A stretch of DNA of 64,000 bases from Nematostella vectensis (lineage: Eukaryota; Cnidaria; Anthozoa; Actiniaria; Edwardsiidae). Below, one piece after another: positions 35,951 through 47,501 of this stretch (positions within the stretch are counted from its first letter, which is position 1; every line of letters starts with the position of its first letter). The translations under genes were made by a program, and so were the position numbers. The stretch is taken from contig NC_064045.1 in the NCBI RefSeq assembly GCF_932526225.1, positions 3,854,498 to 3,918,497 of the forward strand, given 5' to 3'. The notes below the pieces were generated by a model, which had not been told where the DNA came from, searched no databases, and was given only the letters and a program-made list of their open reading frames with translations.

Positions 35951-36247
35951 CTACCTTCTGCTCTCTGCTTAATTTTCGCACGTACTTGAATTGCGCGAAT
36001 TAATAGAAAAGAGCCGCTAAGGAACATTTTTTTGGCCATGTTTCAATATATTGGTTCTGTTTAGTTGTTGGTTAACGTCATTTTTTTGTACAAACGAGAA
36101 AAGAAGTCACTTGAACTTCGTATTCGCGAAATTAAATCCCATGCATACACAATTTTTTTTCGCGTTCGCAAAATGAAAGACAAGCAAAATGTGCTGAGAA
36201 AAATTTCGCGAAATTTAAGACGCGTGAAAATAAAGAAGAATAAGGTA
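35951..36247. mobile_element. CGCGAA-rich inverted-repeat element, copy 2
   Basis: CTACCTTCTGCTCTCTGCTT followed by AATTTTCGCACGTACTTG on the left is mirrored by TTTAAGACGCGTGAAAATAA followed by AGAAGAATAAGGTAAT on the right. The interior shares ATTCGCGAAATTAAATCCC with copy 1 at 18061-18460. Confidence 0.75.
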
Positions 36248-36277
36248 ATATCAGGGTAAACATTTCCAGTTCTGGAC

Positions 36278-38076
36278 TCAATTTTGCCCGAGTGTCAGGC
36301 CCTTTTATCGATCCCTATGAAGTATATACTAATACTTGGGCTAGACTCTATTTGGCCCGAGTGTCACGCCCTTCTATCAATCCCCATGAAGTATATACTA
36401 ATACTCGGGCTAGACTCTATTTGGCCCGAGTGTTGCGCCCTTCTATCGATCCCTATGAAGTATATACTGATACTCGAGCTAGACTCAATTTGGCCCGAGT
36501 GTTGCGCCCTTCTATCGGTCCCTATGAAGTATATACTGATACTCGAGCTAGACTCAATTTGGCCCGAGTGTCGCGTCCTTCTATCGATCCCTATGAAGTA
36601 TATACTGATACTCGAGCTAGACTCAATTTGGCCCGAGTGTCACGCCCTTCTATCGATCCCTATGAAGTATATACTGATACTCGAGCTAGACTCAATTTGG
36701 CCCGAGTGTCACGCCCTTCTATCGATCCCTATGAAGTATATACTGATACTCGAGCTAGACTCAATTTGGCCCGAGTGTCACGCCCTTCTATCGATCCCTA
36801 TGAAGTATATACTGATACTCGAGCTAGACTCAATTTGGCCCGAGTGTCACGCCCTTCTATCGATCCCTATGAAGTATATACTGATACTCGAGCTAGACTC
36901 AATTTGGCCCGAGTGTCACGCCCTTCTATCGATCCCTATGAAGTATATACTGATACTCGGGCTAGACTCAATTTGGCCCGAGTGTTGCGCCCTTCTATCG
37001 ATCCCTATGAAGTGTATACTGATACTCGAGCTAGACTCAATTTGGCCCGAGTGTTGCGCCCTTCTATCGGTCCCTATGAAGTATATACTGATACTCGAGC
37101 TAGACTCAATTTGGCCCGAGTGTCGCGCCCTTCTATCGATCCCTATGAAGTATATACTGATACTCGAGCTAGACTCAATTTGGCCCGAGTGTCACGCCCT
37201 TCTATCGGTCCCTATGAAGTATATACTGATACTCGAGCTAGACTCAATTTGGCCCGAGTGTCACGCCCTTCTATCGATCCCTATGAAGTATATACTGATA
37301 CTCGAGCTAGACTCAATTTGGCCCGAGTGTCACGCCCTTCTATCAATCCCTATGAAGTATATACTGATACTCGGGCTAGACTCAATTTGGCCCGAGCGTC
37401 ACGCCCTTCTATCGGTCCCTATGAAGTATATACTGATACTCGAGCTAGACTCAATTTGGCCCGAGTGTCACGCCCTTCTATTAATCCCCATGAAGTATAT
37501 ACTGATACTCGAGCTAGACTCAATTTGGCCCGAGTGTCACGCCCTTCTATCGATCCCTATGAAGTATATACTGATACTCGAGCTAGACTCAATTTGGCCC
37601 GAGTGTCACGCCCTTCTATCGATCCCTATGAAGTATATACTGATACTCGAGCTAGACTCAATTTGGCCCGAGTGTCACGCCCTTCTATCGATCCCTATTA
37701 AGTATATACTGATACTAGAGCTAGACTCAATTTGGCCCGAGTGTCACGCCCTTCTATCGATCCCTATGAAGTATATACTGATACTCGGGCTAGACTCAAT
37801 TTGGCCCGAGTGTTGCGCCCTTCTATCGATCCCTATGAAGTATATACTGATACTCGAGCTAGACTCAATTTGGCCCGAGTGTTGCGCCCTTCTATCGGTC
37901 CCTATGAAGTATATACTGATACTCGAGCTAGACTCAATTTGGCCCGAGTGTCGCGCCCTTCTATTGATCCCTATGAAGTATATACTGATACTCGGGCTAG
38001 ACTCAATTTGGCCCGAGTGTCAGGCCCTTCTATCGTTCCCTATGAAGTATATACTGATACTCGGGCTAGACTCAAA
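36278..38076 (+). repeat. 69-bp minisatellite, 26 units, open in two frames
   Basis: The unit reads GGCCCGAGTGTCACGCCCTT, CTATCGATCCCTATGAAG, TATATACTGATACTCGAGC, TAGACTCAATTT. CCCGAGTG lies at 36287 in the first and 38012 in the last full unit, exactly 25 x 69 bp, so there are no net indels. As 69 is a multiple of three, two plus-strand frames stay open for 605 and 469 codons (23-residue repeats such as IDPYEVYTDTRARLNLARV). There is no flanking coding sequence or domain, so I do not call a protein. The outermost units share CAGGCCC where inner ones have CACGCCC. Confidence 0.95.
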
Positions 38077-38102
38077 TCTGTGTACAACACGCGTGAGATA
38101 AA

Positions 38103-38938
38103 TCCCGCTTGGATGGTCCCGATATAGTACTGCAATAATGTGGTGTTTTTTAGACCTTTATTCTACGACAGAAAAAACAAAAAAAACCCGAGATCCCTTC
38201 AGCGAATAACATAAGAGTGGTAAGCCTGTGCTTGCACTGTTTGAGGTCGCCCCAGGCTTTTGCTATATGGTGCGTGGGTGCCCTTACTGCCCTTGCATCA
38301 CCAGAGCAAATCTTGAGGTGGTTTCGGCCAGTGTGAAAAATGGGAATAGTAAAACAAACATGTTTGTGGTACAGTAGACCAAAGGCATTGGCAGTTTGCA
38401 TGACAGCAACCCCATAGTATCCGATGTGGTAGTCTGTATTATACTAAAGAGCATGCTCCCTTATCAAAAACAGTAACACTGCTCGTAGTGCGTGACATCA
38501 GGGAAGCACTCGATTGGTCGGTATGGTAATTGTAGATTGCATGACAGCATTCTCCCGCATCAAAAAAAGTAACACTGCTCGTAGTGCGTGACATCGGGGA
38601 AGCACTTGATTGGTTGGTAATTATAGATAAGCGCAGCACTTTCTTCCTCTCTGCTGCTGAAGCGGTGTTTACTCAGCCTCGCTGTGGATAATGGACGTCA
38701 ACATTAGACGTGTGTTTCTTCAATTATAAGATGATAAATGTCTTCTAGCATGCACAGGAATCTAAATCCGTAAATATAAAGAGTGGGCTACCTGTGTTTG
38801 ACATAGACTACAGATGAAAATGAATATAAACAGTTAAAAAATGTATGATATCGTCTTTTATCAAGCAATCGATTTATAGATGTAACACTTGTAAAACTAA
38901 ATGCAAAGAAACAGCATTTCTTCTCATAAAAGTGAGAA
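38103..38938. other. No gene recognised; contains a short direct repeat
   Basis: AAAAACAGTAACACTGCTCG at about 38465 and AAAAAAGTAACACTGCTCG at about 38564 begin a roughly 99-bp direct repeat (38455-38635). I looked here for the missing last exon of GGH-1 (an acceptor followed by an ECYFF-type end on the minus strand) and did not find it. Confidence 0.55.
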
Positions 38939-38940
38939 GT

Positions 38941-39432
38941 GCCCCCCTGCCCCTACAAGTCCCCCCTGTCCCTACACGTCCCCCTGCCCCTACACGTCCC
39001 CCTGCCCCTACACGTCCCCCTGCCCCTACACGTCCGCCCCCCCTGCCCGTACACGTCCGCCACCCCTGCCCCTACACGTCCGCCACCCCTGCCCCTACAC
39101 GTCTGCCCCCCCTGCCCCTACACGTCCGCCCCCCCCTGCCCCTACACGTCCGCCCCCCCCTGCCCCTACACGTCCGCCACCCCTGCCCCTACACGTCCCT
39201 CCCTGCCCCTACACGTCTGCCCCCCCCTGCCCCTACACGTCCGCCCCCCGTGCCCCTACACGTCTGCCCCCCCCTGCCCCTACACGTCCGCCCCCCTGCC
39301 CCTACACGTCCCCCCTGCCCCTACACGTCCGCCCCCTCCCCTGCCCCTACACGTCCCCCCCCCTTCCCCTACACGTCCGCCCCCCCTGCCCCTACACGTC
39401 CCCCCTGCCCCTACACGTCCGTCGCCCCTGTC
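38941..39432. repeat. C-rich minisatellite (17-24 bp units)
   Basis: CCCCTGCCCCTACACGTCC is repeated about 26 times with variable C-runs and occasional GCC or TGCC insertions. All three plus frames are open because stop codons are absent; no protein is inferred. It lies just 3' of the last identified exon of GGH-1, probably in its next intron. Confidence 0.93.
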
Positions 39433-39484
39433 TATGTTGCCCCTATGTGAGCATATGCTAATGTATGAATCTCTTGGTTCCTAC

Positions 39485-42400
39485 CTTGATCTACAAAGAA
39501 GTTCGCCACATACTGCGCTACTTTGACCGCCTCAGAGGAATGGTTGATATTTTCCTCGTACGTCCATTCGAACTGGTTTTTTTCAGGGTGCCACTGGGTA
39601 CCATAAAACGGGTACTTCAGCCCTGTGGGAAGATGGCATATTGGTCAACTCTACGCTAACGGGTACTTCCTCCCTGTGGGAAGATGACATATTGGTCAAA
39701 TCTACGCTAACGGGTACTTCAGCCATGTGGAAAGATGACATATTGGTCAAATCTACGCTAACGGGTACTTCAGCCATGTGGGAAGATGACATATTGGTCA
39801 ACTCTACGCTAACGGGTACTTCAGCCCTGTGGGAAGATGACATAGTGGTCAACTCTACGCTAACGGGTACTTCAGCCCTGTGGGAAGATAACATAGTGGT
39901 CAACTCGACGCTAACGGGTACTTCAGCCCTGTGGGAAAATGTCATATTGGTCAACTCTACGCTAACGGGTACTTCAGCCATGCGGGAAGATGACATATTG
40001 GTCAACTCTACGCTAACGGGTACTTCAGCCCTGTGGGAAGATGACATATTGGTCAACTCTACGCTAACGGGTACTTCAGCCCTGTGGGAAGATGACATAT
40101 TGGTCAACTCTACGCTAACGGGTACTTCAGCACTGTGGGTAGATGACATATTGGTCAACTCTACGCTAACGGGTACTTCAGCCCTGTGGGAAAATGTCAT
40201 AGTGGTCAACTCTACGCTAACGGGTACTTCAGCCATGTGGGAAAATGACATAATGGTCAACTCTACGCCAACGGGTACTTCAGCCATGTGGGAAGATGAC
40301 ATGATGGTCAACTCTACGCTAATGGGTACTTCAGCCATGTGGGAAAATGACATGATGGTCAACTCTACGCTAACGGGTACTTCAGCCATGTGGGAAGATG
40401 ACATATTGGTCAACTCTACGCTAATGGGTACTTCAGCCATGTGGGAAAATGACATGATGGTCAACTCTACGCTAACGGGTACTTCAGCCCTGTGGGAAAA
40501 TGTCATAGTGGTCAACTCTACGCTAACGGGTACTTCAGCCCTGTGGAAAGATGACATAGTGGTCAACTCTACGCTAACGGGTACTTCAGCCATGTGGGAA
40601 GATGACATATTGGTCAACTCTACGCTAATGGGTACTTCAGCCCTGTGGGAAGATGACATATTGGTCAACTCTAGGCTAACGGGTACTTCAGCCATGTGGG
40701 AAGATGACATGATGGTCAACTCTACGTTAACGGGTACTTCAGCCCTGTGGGAAGATGACATATTGGTCAACTCTACGCTAACGGGTACTTCAGCCCTGTG
40801 GGTAGATGACATATTGGTCAACTCTACGCTAAAGGGTACTTCAGCCCTGTGGGAAGATGACATATTGGTCAACTCTACGAATATATGGGGCAGCCACGGC
40901 TCTCCTGGACATTTCCTACTTATTTTTGAAAATATTGGGGGAGCACAGTTGGGATAACAGGGTTTCGGGTTATTGTGGATCCTCGTAAATTGCCCGCTGC
41001 CTTGGATGAATGTTAAATACCTTCTACGGTGGAAACGAATTTCACTTTATCATCCTTATCCATATTGGTGGATAACTTCTTGAAAAAGCTGCTCAATGAA
41101 GATTCTTTTTCATAGGTCTGTAAAAGTTAAAAAAAATCCTGGAGAGTTATTAAACCGCCAATCACACTGCCATTTTACCCACCCGCTCAATAAAAGAAAT
41201 AAAGCATCCATTAAAAACCAATTCAAGAAAGTAAATAAGAAACTTTCAATCCAATATTGTCACTCAAATATCGTAGGCGCGTACACAGGGGGGTGTACCC
41301 CCCCTTGGCGGCCAAAAAGTCGGGCCACTTCTATTAAGGAATCTTCAAATACTATGCTTTTTCCATATGATCCCTATGACTGCCCCCCCCCCCCCCCCTC
41401 AGTCAATCCTGGGTACGCGCCTGTATCGGACTTAAATTGTGAATGGTTGTTTTGAAATTCTTGTAAACAGATCGTTACTTTTCAAATAATAACCAAAAAC
41501 CCTTGTTCATTTATAGCCTTAACTAACTCAAAGCAAATTGGACACTTCCCTATAAAGATTTTCGGCTCCTGGAGTGTAACCTTAGTTACAAAAGCCTTAG
41601 TAGACTAGCCTTACCTCGACAGTCACGCAATTCACATGCATGTTTAGGGTAACGCCGAGTTTAGCCATGTCTTGCGTGACATCATTGTGCGCATTTCGGA
41701 ACATACGGCTGTCCTTATAACCTATCAACACGAGGGAAGGCGGATCGTTATTATTAGAGTAAAGTGTAGGAAATGATCATGTGAAAAATTGCTATTCTTT
41801 AGGGGGGTGTCTAACGTGTTTTTTTTTCGATTTAGCTATCTCTTAGAGTTGACACTCGATAACTGAGACCTCCAAGGAAATCGAATTAGTTGAAGGACTA
41901 TACGAGTAGATCATAAATGTACTTGTTTTCCTGAGGAAATTTCCTATGTGCACATGGGCAAATGCTAAAAGCGTTAATGGTCTCGTAAATGCAAGTCCTG
42001 GCTAGGGAGTAAGAGGAAAAGGCTGCCTATTTGGCCTATTGATACTAACTTTAATACCCTCTAAGCAGTCAAGTGGTGGTGGTAAATGGAGGAGCACCTC
42101 TGAACTTTGACGAGCTGTCTGATGCATTTCGGCCGTTCTCAACCAAACCACGACGTAAAAACCTCCAAGTTCTACACGCGGACGAATGGTCTGTAATCTC
42201 TAACTCCCCTATATGTCCCTAGGTTATTTTTTTATCTGTTTCTGTCCATAATATCTCGCTTTTTCTATTGCTATCAGTTTGGAAATGACCACAAAGCGAG
42301 AACGCTGAACGCCCTAGCCCCTAATGGGCGGGAGGGGGGAAGGGGTGGTGATTTTAGACTCCCATGTCCCTCTCCCATGACAAATACGCAGGCGCCGCCT

Positions 42401-45400
42401 CTGCACACTACCTTATACACTCACCATCGGTAAAATTAAGAGGCAGACTGACATTCTCGCCGCTGCACTTGGTGAGAACATCCTTCCCTTTGGCCGCCCG
42501 CACATGCAGTAACTGAAATCCCAGACATGTTCCCCATAACGGAAACACATCGCCGTTATCATTCGCCTCCATGGCAAGGTCAAATATGGCAGCGCCGGTA
42601 CGGGCATACCCGGACTTCCATAGATCGCTATCGCCACCAGGAAACAGAACGCTGTAGAAATGGCCAATATGACATCAATGAGCCTGAAGGAACACAATGG
42701 ATCACTAACCGACAACAATCTCCGTTTTCCAGTAGAAGTGTTCTACTTCACATGAACTGCACTTTTTACTGTTTATTGTGTCAAATACGCATTCGTAGCG
42801 CATGTTTTGTGATCAATAAAACAAATGTACATAATTTGCATGAGCCAGACTGAGTTGCGCTAAGTAAAGAGTAATGCCTGGTGCACACTAGTGACATAAC
42901 GACATAAGCGCGTGCACCCTCATGTTCATATATTCAAGTGTGAATGGTTCGACATTTTGACATAAGCCCAACATAAAGACATGAACATAACGACATAAGA
43001 GAAAAAACATGTTTTTTTTCTTTTATGTCATTTTGTCCATGTCGTTATGTCGGGCTTAAAAGAGTGCGCTCGCCTATGTTGTTATGTCGTTATGTCACTA
43101 GTGTGCACTAGGCATAAGAAAGAATTTGAGGCATCAATTGCATGTCTTGGCAATGTAACTACCTTTGTGCCACATGTTCAATGCTAGGAAATCTACCCTC
43201 GCGCTCGCATTCAATAAAAGCAAATACCAACAAGCCATATCTCATTTTAAAGCTAAATTATTTTTTCTTTTTCTTAAAGAATAGTAATTTTAACATAATT
43301 CGGAGTACTTTTTTTTCTTGTCCAAACTCACCACCTATAAAACAAACAAATTAATACCACAAATATATAGCGCATTACCACTAGAGATGTGTTCATACAT
43401 AGCGCATTACCATTAGAGATGTGTTCATATATAGCGCATTACCACTAGAGATGTGTTCATATATAGCGCATTACCACTAGAGATGTGTTCATATATAGCG
43501 CATTACCACTAGAGATGTGTTCATATAAAGCGCATTACCACTAGAGATGTGTTCATATATAGCGCATTACCACTAGAGATGTGTTCATACATAGCGCATT
43601 ACCACTAGAGATGTGTTCATATATAGCGCATTACCACTAGAGATGTGTTCATATATAGCGCATTACCACTAGAGATGTGTTTATATATAGTGCATTACCA
43701 CTAGAGATGTGTTCATATATAGCGCATTACCACTAGAGATGTGTTCACATATAGCGCATTACCACTAGAGATGTGTTCATACATAGCGCATTACCACTAG
43801 AGATGTGTTCATATATATATAGCGCATTACCACTAGAGATGTGTTCATATATATATAGCGCATTACCACTAGAGATGTGTTCATACATAGCGCATTACCA
43901 TTAGAGATGTGTTCATATATATAGCGCATTACCACTAGAGATGTGTTCACATATAGCGCATTACCACTAGAGATGTGTTCATATATATATATAGCGCATT
44001 ACCACTAGAGATGTGTTCATACATAGCGCATTACCACTATAAAGATGTGTCTGATATCCTCTATCACATATTGAACTGACGAGCCGTGTCTTGATTTAAC
44101 ATTTAAATGCATCGGTTGAAAATGAACATTGGTCAAAGTTAGAAGTCACAAACTTTTGCGACTTTTGGGTACAACAGGCCCATTGATTAAAACCACAGGG
44201 TAAAAAGCTATCGATAATCCAAGACACAGTATTGCAGATTGATATCGAGACTACAGGCCCGTACCCAGAATTTTTCTTGGGGGTGCGAAATCGAAAAAGT
44301 GGACGTAATTTTTCCGGGGGGGGGGGGGGGGGGGGAGGGGAGTTCTCTGATGAAAATCTTCCCTCCGAAAGAACAAAAAAAATGATTTTTTATGCCTTCT
44401 CAGTATCTCCCCCCCCCCCCCACCCCCCCCCCCCTGGATACGGGCCTGGACTATAAGCTTGCCAATGCGCTTGGAAATTAGATACAATTACATACATTGG
44501 CAAACAGTATAATACTTACCCGTTGATTTTTAAGAATAAACTCTTGAGTTCGTCACTAGTAAGATTATCCCTGTAACATGACATAACAGATCAGTAAGAA
44601 AACAAAAAGAGTGGTGTGTAAACTGCACAGATTTTACTCTATACGGACAAATCTCAAGGTGTTTGTTAGAATCTTTTCGCTACAACCAGAGACAACTGAG
44701 AACCCAACGATTGCGTGATTTGGGTTCGCCTTATACGGGAACCTAGCCTTTAATTCTGGTATAACTATAGAAAGACAACAGACAAGCTGTAGGAAGACTA
44801 CATCGTAGGCGTGGTGTAGACAAGGTATAAATCAACACGATGTTGAAAACATATCAAGAAAATTTAGCCGAAAATTGTCGTTTTCCAGACGCGGTCACTT
44901 CCATATAAGGAAACTAATATAATCCTTATTTGGAAAACCTGCACGATTCTTGTCATTTTTAGGGCTTCCGTACCGCAGGTGCTTCGCAAACTTTGTGAAT
45001 TGTATTCAGAAGAGAATTAAAAGTGACTGTGACCATCTTTATTCAATAGAGAAAGCTTCTGAAAAGAAACTGAAATTCCTCGGTACCAGACCCCTAAACA
45101 GTTTCTTTATATGGTAAGTTGTACTGTACGCTTCATGAAACAGAGTAGTTGCGCTGACGTTTCGAGCGTTGGCCCTTCGTTGGGCGTTAGCACTTCGTCT
45201 TCCTTTTGCTCCGACGAAGGGCCAACGCTCGAAACGTCAGCGTAACTACTCTGTTTCAGAGGCGTACAACCTACTTTTTCAACCTCGAGTTGATATAGCT
45301 AGTCTTTAATTTCTGTCGTCGCTGTCGCTCTGTTGTGCCAGATAATCATGGACGAAACAGTGACGCACATTTCTTTGGAAAACATCCTTACCATAAGCGC

Positions 45401-47501
45401 CAAAATTTCTTAATATATCCCGTCACCATCCTTTTTTGCAATCTATCTGCTCTTTTATTCGAGGTCAAACCTAACCATGGCAGAACCAGAAGGAGTCTAG
45501 GGGCAATGCCTCCCACCTTTTCAAGAATCTTCCCATCATATGTTTTATTAGTTCAGACCAAGAGAGCATAAGATAAAAGAGGGACACTTTGGTATTACCA
45601 TTACCATGTCGATTCCGAATCTGGCTATTTTTAGTAACCACCACCCCACCACTGCGCGTGAGGATTTGCTCCTTTTATTTTGTCCTACTCCCCCGAGGGT
45701 TGCATGTTGTTGTTTTGCTAACTCGAATGACAAGAGATCATGTAAAATAACTCGGAAGAAGAAAACAAGTCTAACAGCTCACGCAGGTGAGAATTTTGCC
45801 TCAGTTGCTCGCGAGACGTGATTTTGTTCGATCGACGTCCGCACACGGTGAGTTTTTGGCCTCGCGAGGCAGTGAGCAAATTGCACTAATGAAGTTTTGT
45901 TCACAGTGTGCGCCGGGCTTTATGCTCTCTTGTTCAGACCTGGGACTCTCTTTGCGCTCGATATTCTGGCGTAAAAGAGGGTCCAGTATTTATTGCATGC
46001 GCATGCGCGCACATGGACCAATCAGCGATCTTCGCGGCAAAATTTGAAATACTAGCGCGCGCAATAACGGACCAAAGATGAGTCGATTCCCGCTTCTTTA
46101 TCCATATAAGCGCAAGTTTTGTTCTGTCCCTTCTGAAGCTGGTATTTTTCGCCGAAACGAATAAGCGCCCCCTCTCAAACTAGCGTTCCCCTAAAGACCC
46201 GGGCGCTTATTCAAATTATTGCGGTAACAGTCTTTACCTTATGGGCACAACTCTCGCGCCAGCTGACTCCAAGTATTTGACATAGGAAGCAGGGATAAAC
46301 GACTTGCCATACTTCTTAATGATATCATCATCAATGTCATGGGCTAAAATGCCTGAATATATATAAAAAAAAACCAGGAAACACAACAACTAGCTCAACG
46401 ACCGATACAACTGAATTGCACGGTTGTTTGACGATCGTCTGGCACGGTAATAATGAGTTACACCCAGGGGGTTCTTCAGGGTAGAAGTGATAGGGATGCT
46501 CGTCGGGAAATTCGAAAAATACCCCTAAAAATACCTGCACGACCCAAAATTGCTACCCTAAAAATACCTCATTAGCCCTAAAAAGTACCATTTCTAAGAG
46601 AAAAGCCCATTTTTTCTACCCTTAAAAAATACCTGAGGCCCGATTTTGACCCCTAAAAAATACGACGGGCACACCCCCCCGGGGAGTTACATCTTTTTAA
46701 CATACCTTCATCTGTTGAAATAATTCACCTATCAATGCGATTGGAATAACCCGAGCGGTATATACTTCAAAGGGAACAATAAAGGGTCCTGACACTTAGG
46801 CTTCAACTGGAGCAATTATTTGTGAACCTTAACAGCAAGGCGGGCTTGGATGCCTACTCCTTTGCAGCCCCCAGGTTGGGATGAATGAGGGAAACTTAGG
46901 GGGATCGCATAATCCCCACGAAAAAGCGGTCTTTCTTAATAAAAAAACTTTTTTTAATACTGTAGTTCCTCTTATAGAGGATTACATATAAAGGAAAGTA
47001 CTTGAAGCGAAACAAAAACTAAGCAGTTTTTGTTTCGCTTCAAGTACTTTCCATTTTTATAGATGCCGAGATTTCGAGTGCTCGTGTTATCTTATTCTGC
47101 AAACAGAGGTATTTCCCTGGTGTTTCTCGGTTGTGCTTATACTCGCGATTTTGTCAACTTGCGTTGTTTTGGTCGTTTGAAGAAAGCTCTGTGAGCAGGG
47201 CAGGGTTTTCATTTATCTACGTTAATGATTATTTTTCTACGCGATATAATAAATAAAGCAAAGCGGGGTTATCAGACTCCTCTCCTGGTGTCTACAAGTC
47301 TAGGGCAACTCGACTTGAAAAATTATCAGAGAGGCAAACTTTACTTAAATAATAACTAAGATAACTATTTTGCTCTTACCTACCTATTATTGGTCGATTT
47401 GTATACAAGCCATCTCTTGTTGGATGTTGGATCGATCGAGCCTTCGCAGAACCGACGAAAAATAGCGATAAAATTACAACTAATTCTCGAATGAACGGCA
47501 T
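39485..47501 (-). CDS. GGH: Gamma-glutamyl hydrolase, copy 1 (GGH-1), last exon not found
   Basis: GGH is a secreted or lysosomal class-I glutamine-amidotransferase-like peptidase that trims gamma-glutamyl chains from folate polyglutamates. Exons in reading order: 47501-47384 (signal peptide with VVILSLFFVGSAKA, ending NRPIIG), 46352-46238 (YVKYLESAGARVVPIR), 44570-44520 (LTSDELKSLF), 42651-42425 (LFPGGDSDLW; FPLWGTCLGF with the nucleophile Cys), 41721-41615 (SRMFRNAHND), 41117-41021 (FFKKLSTNMD), 39622-39485 (YPFYGTQWHPEKNQFEW with catalytic His; FFVDQG). Phases close throughout: 853 bp, 284 codons plus one base. The C-terminal exon of about 122 bp, present in copy 2, was not located upstream of 39485. 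So the gene is either truncated or its last intron is long. It carries one exon where copy 2 has two. Confidence 0.9.
39608..40880 (-). repeat. 51-bp minisatellite copying the GGH-1 3' splice site
   Basis: The plus-strand unit is CGGGTACTTCAGCCCTGTGG, GAAGATGACATATTGGTCA, ACTCTACGCTAA. On the minus strand it holds TCTTCCCACAG, the acceptor of the C-terminal exon, plus its first bases GGCTGAAGTACCCG. GGTACTTCAG at 39611 (the real exon start) and 40835 (last unit) are 24 x 51 bp apart, so there are 25 units without net indels. In about 14 of the 24 extra units the AG survives; in about 10, CCCTG is CCATG, which destroys it. Both strands stay open over 400 codons because 51 is a multiple of three; I do not regard either as a gene. 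Confidence 0.95.
41275..41422. mobile_element. Short inverted-repeat element with GGCGCGTAC ends
   Basis: AGGCGCGTACACAGGGGGG on the left pairs with CCTGGGTACGCGCCT on the right. The interior has a long C-run. It lies in GGH-1 intron 5. Confidence 0.75.
42875..43114. mobile_element. 240-bp MITE with TGCCTGGTGCACAC ends and TAA duplication
   Basis: TGCCTGGTGCACACTAGTGA then CATAACGACATAA at the left is mirrored at the right by TTATGTCGTTATGTCACTAG then TGTGCACTAGGCA. The flanking bases are TAA on both sides, a 3-bp target-site duplication of the TWA type made by PIF/Harbinger-like transposases. Non-coding; in GGH-1 intron 3. Confidence 0.85.
43362..44045. repeat. Minisatellite of about 32 bp with a nested TA microsatellite
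   Basis: TAGCGCATTACCACTAGAGA then TGTGTTCATATA is repeated about 21 times. Units differ mainly in the number of TA pairs before AGCGC (for example CATATATATATAGCGC), so a dinucleotide repeat varies inside each unit. It lies in GGH-1 intron 3. Confidence 0.95.
44254..44448. mobile_element. 195-bp inverted-repeat element with GACTA duplication
   Basis: CAGGCCCGTACCCAG at the left pairs with CTGGATACGGGCCTG at the right. GACTA occurs on both outer sides (44249-44253 and 44449-44453), a 5-bp target-site duplication. The interior has long G and C runs. A partial relative lies at 86-225. It ends about 70 bp from GGH-1 exon 3. Confidence 0.85.
45137..45257. repeat. 44-bp near-perfect inverted repeat
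   Basis: The arm at 45137-45180 (GAAACAGAGTAGTTGCGCTG ... TTGGCCCTTCGT) is the reverse complement, with one mismatch, of 45214-45257. The loop is 33 bases. It lies in GGH-1 intron 2. It looks like a dispersed short inverted-repeat element rather than a regulatory hairpin. Confidence 0.9.
46993..47052. repeat. Perfect 28-bp hairpin with a 4-base loop
   Basis: GGAAAGTACTTGAAGCGAAA plus CAAAAACT at 46993-47020 is exactly mirrored at 47025-47052 around AAGC. It is in GGH-1 intron 1. It could be a young palindromic insertion or a small-RNA precursor; nothing here decides. Confidence 0.9.

Noticed and set aside
36284-38101. 605-codon and 469-codon ORFs
   Set aside because: Both run through a 69-bp tandem array; any stop-free 3n unit gives such frames. 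No unique coding sequence or domain flanks them.
38845-39526. Proline-rich ORFs in three frames
   Set aside because: C-rich minisatellite without stops; no codon structure.
39583-40957. Antiparallel 429- and 438-codon ORFs
   Set aside because: Both are readings of the 51-bp splice-site array; the true GGH exon uses a third frame in which each unit has a TAG.
46993-47052. MicroRNA gene
   Set aside because: Perfect stem with a 4-base loop is unlike usual animal precursors; no expression data, so left as a hairpin.
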